Shown piece by piece: positions 34,044-41,014 of a stretch of DNA of 59,764 nucleotides. Under the pieces are notes generated by a model. That model was not told the DNA's origin. It made no database searches and saw only the letters and a list, made by a program, of their open reading frames with translations. Source of the stretch: OLB7 sp966250335 (GTDB lineage Bacteria > Bacteroidota > Ignavibacteria > OLB7). Positions within the stretch are counted from its first letter, which is position 1. Every line of letters begins with the position of its first letter. The stretch is from assembly GCA_966250335.1 (NCBI GenBank), contig CBINGZ010000039.1, positions 1 to 59,764 on the forward strand, written 5' to 3'. A program made the translations under genes and the position numbers.

Positions 34044-34625
34044 ATGACCGAATCGTCTCTACATACCGGCCCTGAAAAGCCCCGCAAGCGATTCTACGCC
34101 GTCATCGACTTCGAAGCGACCTGCTGGCAGGGGGAGGAACGAAGAGGGGACGCGGAGATCATTCAGATCGGGTGCGTGAAGGTGGGAATGACAACCCGCA
34201 GGATCATCGACGAGTTCTCCAGCTACGTCCGCCCGATCCGCTACCCGCGCCTGAGCGACTACTGTACCCGGCTCACCGGCATCACCCAGCACGATGTCGA
34301 CATCGCCCCCACCTTCGTCGAGATGCTCGCCGAGTTCGTGGCGTGGATGGGACGCCCGGAGGAGTTCACCTTCTGCTCCTGGGGAGCCTACGACAGCTTC
34401 CTCCTCCGTCAGGCGTGCCGCTTCCACCGGGTCGACTATCCGTTCGACGACGAATACCTCAACATCAAGCCGATCTTCAGCGAGATCGTCTCCGGTCGCG
34501 GGGTGAGCCTTGAGCGGGCGCTCGAGATGCTCGGTATGTCGTTCGAGGGACGTCTTCACAGCGGAATCGACGACGCGCGGAACGTGGCGCGGGTCTGGCA
34601 GACCATTCTGCGCGGGGTGGTCTGA
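34044..34625 (+). CDS. DEDDh 3'-5' exonuclease (ERI1/KapD-like)
   Basis: The protein has 193 residues and a compact DnaQ-fold exonuclease domain. The motifs are ExoI 'DFEATCW' (Asp22, Glu24), ExoII around 'FCSWGAYDSFLL', and ExoIII 'LHSGIDDARNVARV' with the His and Asp of the DEDDh class. The Cys-Trp after ExoI and the 'IIQIGCVKV' strand are typical of the ERI1/KapD branch, which trims RNA or single-stranded DNA ends. It is cytosolic. It is followed by crcB after 53 bases on the same strand, with which it may be co-transcribed but has no obvious functional link. Confidence 0.9.
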   Translation: MTESSLHTGPEKPRKRFYAVIDFEATCWQGEERRGDAEIIQIGCVKVGMTTRRIIDEFSSYVRPIRYPRLSDYCTRLTGITQHDVDIAPTFVEMLAEFVAWMGRPEEFTFCSWGAYDSFLLRQACRFHRVDYPFDDEYLNIKPIFSEIVSGRGVSLERALEMLGMSFEGRLHSGIDDARNVARVWQTILRGVV

Positions 34626-34678
34626 GCGGAAAACCGACCTTCCCCCCATCCATTCTTCATCTTTCCGGTTCGAGCGAC

Positions 34679-35053
34679 ATGCCACATCTCTTCATCGCGA
34701 TCGGCGCCGTGGCGGGAGCCCTTGCACGGTATCAGGTCGGGGTCTGGTATGAACGGCGGGGGGTGGGGGGACCAGGCTGCCCGTGGACCACGCTGGCGAT
34801 CAACGTCTCGGGATCGTTCCTGATGGGGGTTCTCATGGGCTCGCCGGCGGTCTCCGGCAGGGAGGGATTGCGGGGAGCGCTCGTCACCGGGTTCTGCGGC
34901 TCGTTCACCACCTTCAGCACGTTCAGCTACGAGGCGGTGACCCTTATGACACAGGGGGAGGGATCGACGGCGCTCCTCTACATGGGAGCCTCGCTGGTCG
35001 CCGCCCCCGCCGCCTGCCTGCTCGGGTATCTTCTCTCGGGGCAGTTCCGCTAG
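34679..35053 (+). CDS. crcB: Fluoride ion channel CrcB/Fluc
   Basis: The protein has 124 residues and four membrane helices, the right size for a dual-topology Fluc subunit. The conserved features are an early Gly-x-x-Gly-Ala-x-x-Arg-Tyr, 'PWTTLAINVSGSFLMG' with the pore Asn, and 'GFCGSFTTFSTFS' with the Phe-box and central Na+ site. It exports fluoride from the cytosol. No fluoride riboswitch is visible in the 53 bases before it. It converges with the DUF5985 gene, 15 bases apart. Confidence 0.92.
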   Translation: MPHLFIAIGAVAGALARYQVGVWYERRGVGGPGCPWTTLAINVSGSFLMGVLMGSPAVSGREGLRGALVTGFCGSFTTFSTFSYEAVTLMTQGEGSTALLYMGASLVAAPAACLLGYLLSGQFR

Positions 35054-35068
35054 CCGGGCCCGCGGGGG

Positions 35069-35341
35069 TCAGGTGCGTGCCCGGTTCTTGTCGATGATCG
35101 CCACCAGGATCACCAGGAACGCGAGGAGCCGGACCATATAATGGCTTGTAAGATCCTCCGATTCCAGGGTGGAGAGCGCGAGCCCGAGCCGTTGCGCCGC
35201 CAGCAGGAGGAACGCCGCCGCGAACATCACGAAAAGCCTGTCACGCGTCCGATGCCAGAACCGGAAGAAGAAGAGTCCCGCCGTCATGTACCCCATGAAC
35301 AGCGCCCCGGAGATCAGATTGTTGATTTCGTTGGTACTCAT
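35069..35341 (-). CDS. DUF5985-type small membrane protein (second of pair)
   Basis: The protein has 90 residues and three predicted membrane helices ('SGALFMGYMTAGLFFFRFW', 'RLFVMFAAAFLLLAAQRLGLAL', 'MVRLLAFLVILVAI'). The 'FFRFW..TRDRLF..FA.AF.LLA' pattern is that of DUF5985 proteins, which usually occur in tandem pairs. Function is not known. It is the last gene of a three-gene minus-strand unit. Confidence 0.78.
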   Translation of the reverse strand: MSTNEINNLISGALFMGYMTAGLFFFRFWHRTRDRLFVMFAAAFLLLAAQRLGLALSTLESEDLTSHYMVRLLAFLVILVAIIDKNRART

Positions 35342-35378
35342 GAATGCGCGATTGATGCCGCATCGGCGCGGCCTGCTC

Positions 35379-35636
35379 TCAGTTGCTGTCCCACACCAGA
35401 CCGTAGATCAGGAACCCCACGCCGATCAGGGCGGGGAGGGTCCGGAAGATGGAGAGATCGGTTTCCGCGATGACGTTCGTGTCGATGATCAGCAGGAAGT
35501 TGTTCAGGGCGAGCCCCACGAAGCAGATCCCGCTCCAGAGGAGGAGCCGTACGCGACCGCGCCGGTAGCCCCGCAGCAGCAGCACGGCGCAGGCAAGGCT
35601 GGTCAGAGCGCACAACACATAGACGGCTAACGACAT
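35379..35636 (-). CDS. DUF5985-type small membrane protein (first of pair)
   Basis: The protein has 85 residues and three membrane helices, the first 'YVLCALTSLACAVLLLRGY'. The 'LLLWSGICFVGLALNNFLLIID' stretch matches the core of DUF5985 proteins and aligns with the second copy at 35069-35341. It follows the winged-helix gene after two bases, so translation is probably coupled. Confidence 0.78.
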   Translation of the reverse strand: MSLAVYVLCALTSLACAVLLLRGYRRGRVRLLLWSGICFVGLALNNFLLIIDTNVIAETDLSIFRTLPALIGVGFLIYGLVWDSN

Positions 35637-35638
35637 TG

Positions 35639-36031
35639 CTATTCCTCATCCCGTTTGAATTTGAACGCATCGGCGAAGCTGCGGATCTTGTCGGTCGGCC
35701 TGGAGAAGATAAGGGAGATGATGGTCACACGCCGCGCCGGATATATCGCAGCAAGACTGCGGACGGCGCGGTCGAGAGCGGTCGTGCGCGGCTTGTAGCA
35801 GTAGGTCGGACGACCGGGGTCCTTGTCCAGAATTCCCGCGGCATGGAGCGATGCAAGGCGATCGGCCGCCGACTCCACCGACGTGTAGAGCGCACCGCTG
35901 ACGCTCTCCGCGTCCCAGTCGCTCCGCCCGCCGCCGAGCAGAAGGAGGAGCGTCTCCAGTTGCTCAACCGAGTCGATATGATCCGCGAGAAGCTGTTCAA
36001 CCTCCGCCGGAATGCCGCCTTGCTTCATCAA
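35639..36031 (-). CDS. Small winged-helix-like protein preceding DUF5985 pair
   Basis: The protein has 130 residues with two possible starts (ATG at 36031 or 36028). Residues of about 10-75 have a winged-helix look: 'LLADHIDSVEQLETLLLLLG', 'SVSGALYTSVESAADRLASLHAAGIL', then a short wing 'PTYCYKP'. It is soluble. Coupling to two DUF5985 membrane proteins suggests a regulatory or sensing set, which I infer only from proximity and from seeing the same trio in other bacteria. Confidence 0.7.
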   Translation of the reverse strand: MMKQGGIPAEVEQLLADHIDSVEQLETLLLLLGGGRSDWDAESVSGALYTSVESAADRLASLHAAGILDKDPGRPTYCYKPRTTALDRAVRSLAAIYPARRVTIISLIFSRPTDKIRSFADAFKFKRDEE

Positions 36032-36213
36032 TCGCCTGTTTGGTGTCTCAATGCGCTGTCACGGAGTGTGCGGGTCTCTCGGCGCGGGTTGGAGAAGAGG
36101 ATAGACCGTCCCGACGTCTCTCGACTGATGCGGGAAACCGGAAGCGACTCGGGCCCCTGTTCGTCGCGGACCGGGCGCCGTCGTACAGCTTCCTCTATCC
36201 CAACCCCCAATCA

Positions 36214-36247
36214 GCGGAATGCGTTCCGCACCTTTTATTTTTTTCTT
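36214..36247 (+). terminator. Orphan plus-strand hairpin with T-rich tail
   Basis: GCGGAA pairs with TTCCGC around TGCG, and ACCTTTTATTTTTTTCTT follows. The stem is only 6 bp. No plus-strand gene ends before it; on the minus strand the same A/T-rich DNA may instead be the promoter side of the winged-helix gene. Confidence 0.35.
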
Positions 36248-36326
36248 CCTTCGTCCCCCCTCGTGGAATCTGATCGATTCCCCCTTCTCCCGATGTGAAG
36301 CCGTAGAGGCGAGAACACATATATGC

Positions 36327-36355
36327 TTGCACAGATATATTCAACGGCGTAGATT
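36327..36355 (+). promoter_or_regulatory. Sigma-70-type promoter of the ArsI/CadI-like gene
   Basis: TTGCAC (36327-36332) and TAGATT (36350-36355) are separated by 17 bases. Transcription should begin near 36361, just before the inverted repeat. Confidence 0.6.
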
Positions 36356-36363
36356 TACATCAC

Positions 36364-36379
36364 ATTCGCATAAGCGAAT
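36364..36379. promoter_or_regulatory. Candidate ArsR/SmtB-type operator
   Basis: ATTCGC-ATAA-GCGAAT is a perfect 6-6 inverted repeat placed at the predicted transcription start. Repressors of the ArsR/SmtB family bind such short AT-flanked inverted repeats near metal-resistance genes. No arsR gene lies in the neighbourhood. Confidence 0.5.
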
Positions 36380-36407
36380 ATAACAATCATCTGATCAGGA
36401 GTTCGAC

Positions 36408-36869
36408 ATGGCGACGACAACCGACACCCCGCAGGCATTGAAGGCACATATCGCATTGAACGTGAAGGATGTGGCGAAGAGCATCGACTTCTACCGCGCG
36501 ATGTTCGGCATCGAACCGAGCAAGGTGAGGAACGGCTACGCGAAGTTCGACGTGGCCGATCCCCCCCTGAACCTGACACTGAACCGATCGGCGAACGCCG
36601 GGCAAGGGACGCTCTCCCACCTCGGCATCCAGATGAGGTCGTCGGCCGACGTCTTCACCCTGCGCGACAGATGGCGCGCGGCGGGTCTGGACCCGCGTGA
36701 CGAGGTAGGGGAGATCTGCTGCTACGCGCTTCAGGATAAGAGCTGGGTCCGTGACCCCGACGGCAACGAGTGGGAGGCGTTCGTGGTGCTGGAGGATAAT
36801 CTTTCGGAAGAGAGGAACGCGGCGAGCGGATGCTGCACCGGAACCGATGGGGGTTCGAGCTGCTGCTGA
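36408..36869 (+). CDS. ArsI/CadI-family glyoxalase-fold metalloenzyme
   Basis: The protein has 153 residues and a vicinal-oxygen-chelate fold ('KAHIALNVKDVAKSIDFYRAMFG', 'DPDGNEWEAFVVL'). The adjacent cysteines Cys104-Cys105 (EICCYA) match the thiol pair that binds trivalent organoarsenicals in ArsI C-As lyases. The C-terminus carries two more Cys pairs ('GCCTG' and 'SSCC'), as in ArsI/CadI. The likely role is cleavage or sequestration of organoarsenicals or cadmium. CAGGAG lies about five bases upstream of the start. The promoter and operator just before it suggest metalloid-dependent induction. Confidence 0.87.
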   Translation: MATTTDTPQALKAHIALNVKDVAKSIDFYRAMFGIEPSKVRNGYAKFDVADPPLNLTLNRSANAGQGTLSHLGIQMRSSADVFTLRDRWRAAGLDPRDEVGEICCYALQDKSWVRDPDGNEWEAFVVLEDNLSEERNAASGCCTGTDGGSSCC

Positions 36870-36953
36870 GAAACGATCGACGGGCGGGAAGGAAACAGAT
36901 CCGATTGCGATCATATCATATCCGCCCGCGACTCAGATCGAGCCGGACCTGGG

Positions 36954-36982
36954 CCGCCGTGGCCGGATGAGGGCCACGGCGG
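36954..36982. terminator. Hairpin between ArsI-like gene and six-repeat HTH gene
   Basis: A perfect 11-bp stem (CCGCCGTGGCC / GGCCACGGCGG) with a 7-nt loop lies between two convergent genes. No T-run follows on either strand. Confidence 0.45.
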
Positions 36983-37085
36983 CGTTCGGCCCGGGACGAC
37001 GGCAACGACGGTGACCAGGTTGACCGCGACCGATGACTGAGGGCCGCGACGCCGCTCGTTCCCGTACGCCTGTACCCCGAATCTT

Positions 37086-38075
37086 CTATGCCGCGGTCGA
37101 CCGCCGCTGAAGCCCGAGCCGCTGGATTCGCTTTGCGATAGAATCGTACGAACGCCCGAGCGCCTCGGCGATCTCCACCAGCGAATGAGATGCGAGCATG
37201 ACCCGGATCGACTTGTCCTCCTCGGCCGAGTACGCTCCCCGTCTGGTCCGCCCGACGCGGGCCGCGGCAAGCCCCAGCTCGACGGCGCGGGTGCTCACCA
37301 TGCGCGGGGTCCGCTGCAGCTCGGCGGCGATCTCACGATTGGAGAGTTCCCCGTACCTGCGCCGGAGCAGATCATCCTCCATCTCCGTCCACGGCCGGCT
37401 GTCCAGCTTCGGCCGGTAGCCGTTGGAGTGGGCGATCTCCATGACCGTGGCGTCGCTCACCCCCAGGGTTCTTGCCATGTTGTGGTAGGAGATCCTGCCG
37501 ACGTTCTCCCGCACCCATGCCATCTGGGCGGAGGTGAGCCTGACGATCTTGCGGCTGAGACCGAGACGCCCCGCCTTGATCTCCACCGCGTCGACCGATC
37601 TCCCCAGCTCCTCGGCCAGGGTCACGTTCGGCACGCGGCCGTAATGCTTCCGCAGATAATGGATCTCATCCTCGTTCCATCCGCGCGACGCGGGCTCGGT
37701 CAGCCCGAGCGACCGGATCTGCGCCCGCACGCTCTGCTCGGTGCGCCGCAGGGTCCGGGCGATTTCTATCGCCGTGCGACGGGGATAGTTGTTGCGGACG
37801 TAGACGATCTCCTTGGTGGCCCACATCTTCTGCCCCTTGCCGGGAATTCCCAGCCGGAGCGCCCGATGCTGCACGCTCGACTTGTTGCGTCCCAGCAGGC
37901 GCGCAGTATAGACCGAGCCGTGCTTCGTGTAGTTTTTTCTGAGGACCGCATCCTCCTCCCTTGTCCATTCCTTTCGTTCAATCGTACGTTTTGCGCCCTT
38001 GCGCCTCGGTCCGGGAACAATCGACCATGTGTCAGGTTTCAGGAGGCCGCTTCGGGCTTCACCCTTCGAATTCAT
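37086..38075 (-). CDS. Protein of six tandem HTH/Myb-like DNA-binding repeats
   Basis: The protein has 329 residues from the ATG at 38075; the in-frame sequence further upstream is AT-rich non-coding DNA. Six units of about 45 residues start near residues 35, 83, 131, 178, 226 and 280. Each follows W/Y-(T/S)-x-x-E-(D/E)-x-x-(L/V)-R-x-x-Y, then a helix ending I-A-x-x-L-x-R-(T/S), then x-S-V-x-x-(R/K)-(A/I)-x-x-L-G-L. This is the three-helix Myb/SANT-type pattern, with the third helix as the likely recognition helix. The first 30 residues are basic. Such proteins usually bind DNA; the number of repeats implies a long or repeated site. No metal site or enzyme domain is present. I know no named family for this arrangement. 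Confidence 0.82.
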   Translation of the reverse strand: MNSKGEARSGLLKPDTWSIVPGPRRKGAKRTIERKEWTREEDAVLRKNYTKHGSVYTARLLGRNKSSVQHRALRLGIPGKGQKMWATKEIVYVRNNYPRRTAIEIARTLRRTEQSVRAQIRSLGLTEPASRGWNEDEIHYLRKHYGRVPNVTLAEELGRSVDAVEIKAGRLGLSRKIVRLTSAQMAWVRENVGRISYHNMARTLGVSDATVMEIAHSNGYRPKLDSRPWTEMEDDLLRRRYGELSNREIAAELQRTPRMVSTRAVELGLAAARVGRTRRGAYSAEEDKSIRVMLASHSLVEIAEALGRSYDSIAKRIQRLGLQRRSTAA

Positions 38076-38172
38076 GATACTCCTCGCGATGGCTGCGAAT
38101 CGTGGGGGGACATATAGGGCGCAATATATCGCTTCGAGCACAAACCCCAGCCGTCCCATGAAAAAATTTATC

Positions 38173-38196
38173 CCGAACCGATATCCGAAACCGATA
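38173..38196. repeat. Tandem near-identical 11/12-nt repeat upstream of the HTH gene
   Basis: CCGAACCGATA (38173-38183) is followed one base later by CCGAAACCGATA (38185-38196). The pair lies about 100 bases before the start of the six-repeat gene and could be binding sites, including autoregulatory ones. Confidence 0.5.
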
Positions 38197-38307
38197 ATCT
38201 TCGGACGAAAAGTCCAAGGCCGTCGATTTCGCCGGAATATTTTCAACGACTCTGTCGTTTGCACGGCTCCGTCCGGAACCGGAACTTGCGCCACCGAATC
38301 GGCCGGC

Positions 38308-38363
38308 GACATGTAGTGAAAAAATACGTGCCGTTCCTCTTACACGATTTTTCACTACATGTC
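38308..38363. repeat. Large inverted repeat in the divergent intergenic region
   Basis: GACATGTAGTGAAAAA (38308-38323) pairs perfectly with TTTTTCACTACATGTC (38348-38363). CGTG/CACG continue the stem after a small internal loop, leaving a 12-nt apical loop. It lies between the HTH gene and the DUF486 gene and is not a GC-rich terminator. Confidence 0.85.
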
Positions 38364-38408
38364 GTACCGGACATCATACCGTTTCCGCATTCATTTATTT
38401 ATCGTCGC

Positions 38409-38738
38409 ATGCTGACCGTACTCCTGCTCGTTCTCTCAAACATTTTCATGACGTTCGCCTGGTACGGACATCTCAAGTACCGGCAGGTCCCGCTCTGGCA
38501 GGCAATCCTTGCAAGCTGGGGGATCGCATTCTTCGAATACTGCCTGCAGGTGCCGGCAAACCGGTACGGCGCGGAGATCTTCTCGCCGTTCCAGTTGAAG
38601 ATTCTTCAGGAAGTGATCACACTCGTCGTCTTCGTCGTGTTCGCGATATGGTATCTGGGCGAACAGATGAAATGGAATTATATAGTCTCCTTTCTCTTTA
38701 TCATCGGAGCCGTCTTCTTTGCGTTCAAGAAGTGGTGA
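38409..38738 (+). CDS. DMT-family small membrane protein (DUF486)
   Basis: The protein has 109 residues and four predicted helices, about the size of half of a drug/metabolite transporter. The sequence closely follows the DUF486 pattern: 'LSNIFMTFAWYGHLKY', 'SWGIAFFEYCLQVPANR', 'QLKILQEVITL' and 'FIIGAVFFAFKKW'. The substrate is unknown. The start is set at the ATG at 38409 because the hydrophobic first helix begins there. It is divergent from the six-repeat HTH gene across the inverted repeat. Confidence 0.9.
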   Translation: MLTVLLLVLSNIFMTFAWYGHLKYRQVPLWQAILASWGIAFFEYCLQVPANRYGAEIFSPFQLKILQEVITLVVFVVFAIWYLGEQMKWNYIVSFLFIIGAVFFAFKKW

Positions 38739-38821
38739 TCGACCGCCGGCGGCCGAATCTTCCTGGACGTTATACGGTCCGGAAGCGATCGCCCCGTAAC
38801 GGAAACACGGATCGGAGAATC

Positions 38822-38853
38822 GTACGCTCCGCGATATACATCGCGGAGCGTAC
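38822..38853. terminator. 14-bp hairpin between convergent genes
   Basis: GTACGCTCCGCGAT pairs perfectly with ATCGCGGAGCGTAC around ATAC. It lies between the DUF486 gene and the end of the di-haem peroxidase gene. No T-run follows, so it may be a shared stopping or mRNA-end structure. Confidence 0.5.
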
Positions 38854-38947
38854 ATCGGTCATCGATACGTGGGAGCACCCGGTCCGAAAATAATGCCCGG
38901 ATGCCGCGGCACGCAACCATGAATAATTGAGTATGGTACCCGGAACC

Positions 38948-40870
38948 TCAGTAGGCCCCGGCAACCCGCCGCCGGTTCAGCGCCGGGTTGCGCGGGAACG
39001 CCGGAAGCGAGGTCGGCCGGGCGGTGGTCCCGGTCGTATCGGTCAGCGTGCGAAGGAACGCCACCAGTTCCCCCTTCTCCACGGCCGAGAGGTTGAGCCG
39101 GTCCGGAGGGAGCGTCTGGTTCGGAACGTCGATCCCCATCCCGGCGCCGCCGCCGCGATCGTAGAAGTCGATCACCTCCTCCAGCGTGACGTAGACCCCG
39201 TTGTGCATGTAGGGAGCGGTCAGCTCTATGTTCCGCACGGTCGGGGTCTTGAAGGCGTTCATGTGAATCGTATCAAGATAGACACTGTAGCGGCCCGGAT
39301 CGGGATCGAGCCGGGCCGCCGCCGTATCCGCGGTCGCGGGGACCCCGAGGATCTCCACCTCCGTCTCGGCATACCCCGGCGGAACCGTCCCGTTGAAGAT
39401 CGGAGCGAAATGACAGGTGCCGCACTTCGCCTTCCCCATGAAGAGGTTGAACCCGCGTCGCGCCTCCGCCGGGTACTCCTCGCTCTCCCCCCGGATGAAT
39501 CTGTCGAACGGCGCATCGAGCGCCACCAGCGAGCGCATGTAGCCGGCCAGGGCGCGCCGGATCGTCATCGGCGTGATCGCCTCCGCCGGGTCGCGGCGGA
39601 ACGCGCGGGCGAATCGCTCCACATACTCGGGGCTGCCGTTGAGCTTCTCCATCAGATCCTCGTACTGGCTCCCCATCTCGCGGCCGTTCAGCAGCACCGC
39701 CTCCACCTGATCCTCGAAGAACTCCACCCGCTGGTCGTAAAAATTCCCCCGCTGGAACGCCGCGTTGACGAGCGTGGGAGCGTTTCTCTCCACGGACCCT
39801 CCGTGAAACGCCACGCTCTTCGGACGACCGTCGGTGAAGGCGCGCTCCGGTTCGTGGCACGAGGCGCATGCGCGCATATCGTTCCCCGAGAGAACCGGAT
39901 CAAAGAAGAGAAGGCGTCCCAGCTCCGCCTGCGCCGAGTCCTCCCTGTCGCGGACGTCGCTCGAATAGTAGTACGGGTTCAGGGCGTTCTCCGCGAAGAG
40001 TCCCTCCGCCTCGTAGTTGACCGGAGCGGTGAAGAAACTCACCTCACGATACGTTTCGATCCGGAGCGCCAGATGCGCCCTCAGGGTGAGGGAGTAGAGT
40101 CTGTTCCCGTGGTTCCTGATATACTCGGCCCTGTCGAAGAGGTCGAAGCTCTCCGCCGACTCCAGAGAGGAGAGGGCCCCGTTCAGCTCGCTCCTCAGCT
40201 CCTTCGCCAGATCGGGCGCCCTCCGTTCCAGGGCCGGCAGGTAGAGCCGCAGCGCCTCCGCGACCCCTTCCATCGCCGCCTTCGACTCCGGGAGCGAGTT
40301 GAGGGCGACCGGGGAATCGAAGCCGGTGATCCCGAGCGTCATCACCCGCACGATCTCGTTCCGTATCGCCTCGAACAGCTGCCGGTCGGAGGGACGGACC
40401 GTCTCCCCGAAGACCTTCATGCGGCGGGCGGCGGCAAGCATCCCGTCGATCGTCGAGACCGTCTCGTCGCGGTTGCCGGGGAACTCCTCCGAGAAGATCA
40501 TCTCCTCCAGAATCTGGAACCCTTCCGGCTCATAGACGACCCGCTGCCGTCCGTGCAGACGGATCTTGGGGAGAGGAACGCCGTTCAGGCGCGATGACGC
40601 CTCGTGGTCCAGGTACTCGACCATGAACTCCATCCGCTTGTAGCGGGCGCGCGCGGCGATGAACGCGTCGCGCGTCGACGCCGGGTCCCCCGTCGCGGCT
40701 CTGTCGCGCAGGGTACGGAGCGATTCATCGAACGAATCTATCGCATCAAGATATCCGAGCCGTACGGTTTCGGCGGGCTCCCGACCGGGGTGATCGAGGA
40801 ACCCCATGACGATGACGCAGAGGATGGGGGCAAGGGCGACCAGGAGGGTGGTCAGAGGAGTGCGGATCAT
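38948..40870 (-). CDS. Di-haem cytochrome c peroxidase with helical N-terminal domain
   Basis: From the ATG at 40870 the protein has 640 residues (ATG 40879 is an alternative), with a hydrophobic export segment at the start. Residues of about 30-290 are helical and imelysin/EfeO-like ('DAIDSFDESLRTLRDRA', 'RYKRMEFMVEYLDH'). The CcpA/MauG peroxidase domain follows. The haem sites are CASCH (Cys335-His339) and CGTCH (Cys483-His487), with 'FAPIFNGT', 'KTPTVRNIELTAPYMHNG' and 'LEEVIDFYDRGGG' as in bacterial CCPs. It probably reduces H2O2 or oxidises a partner in the periplasm. The imelysin-like part could bind a metal or anchor it. A separate terminator divides it from the PhoX gene. Confidence 0.87.
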   Translation of the reverse strand: MIRTPLTTLLVALAPILCVIVMGFLDHPGREPAETVRLGYLDAIDSFDESLRTLRDRAATGDPASTRDAFIAARARYKRMEFMVEYLDHEASSRLNGVPLPKIRLHGRQRVVYEPEGFQILEEMIFSEEFPGNRDETVSTIDGMLAAARRMKVFGETVRPSDRQLFEAIRNEIVRVMTLGITGFDSPVALNSLPESKAAMEGVAEALRLYLPALERRAPDLAKELRSELNGALSSLESAESFDLFDRAEYIRNHGNRLYSLTLRAHLALRIETYREVSFFTAPVNYEAEGLFAENALNPYYYSSDVRDREDSAQAELGRLLFFDPVLSGNDMRACASCHEPERAFTDGRPKSVAFHGGSVERNAPTLVNAAFQRGNFYDQRVEFFEDQVEAVLLNGREMGSQYEDLMEKLNGSPEYVERFARAFRRDPAEAITPMTIRRALAGYMRSLVALDAPFDRFIRGESEEYPAEARRGFNLFMGKAKCGTCHFAPIFNGTVPPGYAETEVEILGVPATADTAAARLDPDPGRYSVYLDTIHMNAFKTPTVRNIELTAPYMHNGVYVTLEEVIDFYDRGGGAGMGIDVPNQTLPPDRLNLSAVEKGELVAFLRTLTDTTGTTARPTSLPAFPRNPALNRRRVAGAY

Positions 40871-40943
40871 GGTATGCATCGTTGCAGAGATTGTAGTGAC
40901 TGTTCTTGGACACACGGCCTTCGACCGGCCGCTGCCGGTCGGC

Positions 40944-40983
40944 CGGAAAAAAGAGAGAGAGCGCTCCTTCGTGGAACGCTCTC
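40944..40983 (-). terminator. Intrinsic terminator of the PhoX-family gene
   Basis: On the minus strand an 11-bp stem (GAGAGCGTTCC / GGAGCGCTCTC, one G-U pair) is followed by TCTCTTTTTTCC. It is 32 bases after the stop codon. Confidence 0.85.
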
Positions 40984-41014
40984 CCGGCCCGAGCAGGTAT
41001 GGTCAGGCGGCGGC

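Noticed and set aside
34626..34678. Fluoride riboswitch before crcB
   Set aside because: The 53-base gap is too short and contains neither the conserved loop sequences nor the pseudoknot arms of the crcB motif.
38076..38312. N-terminal 79-residue extension of the six-repeat HTH protein
   Set aside because: The region is AT-rich, includes the tandem repeats, and the translated stretch (Phe/Arg/Ile-rich) does not resemble the repeats; the ATG at 38075 gives a clean start.
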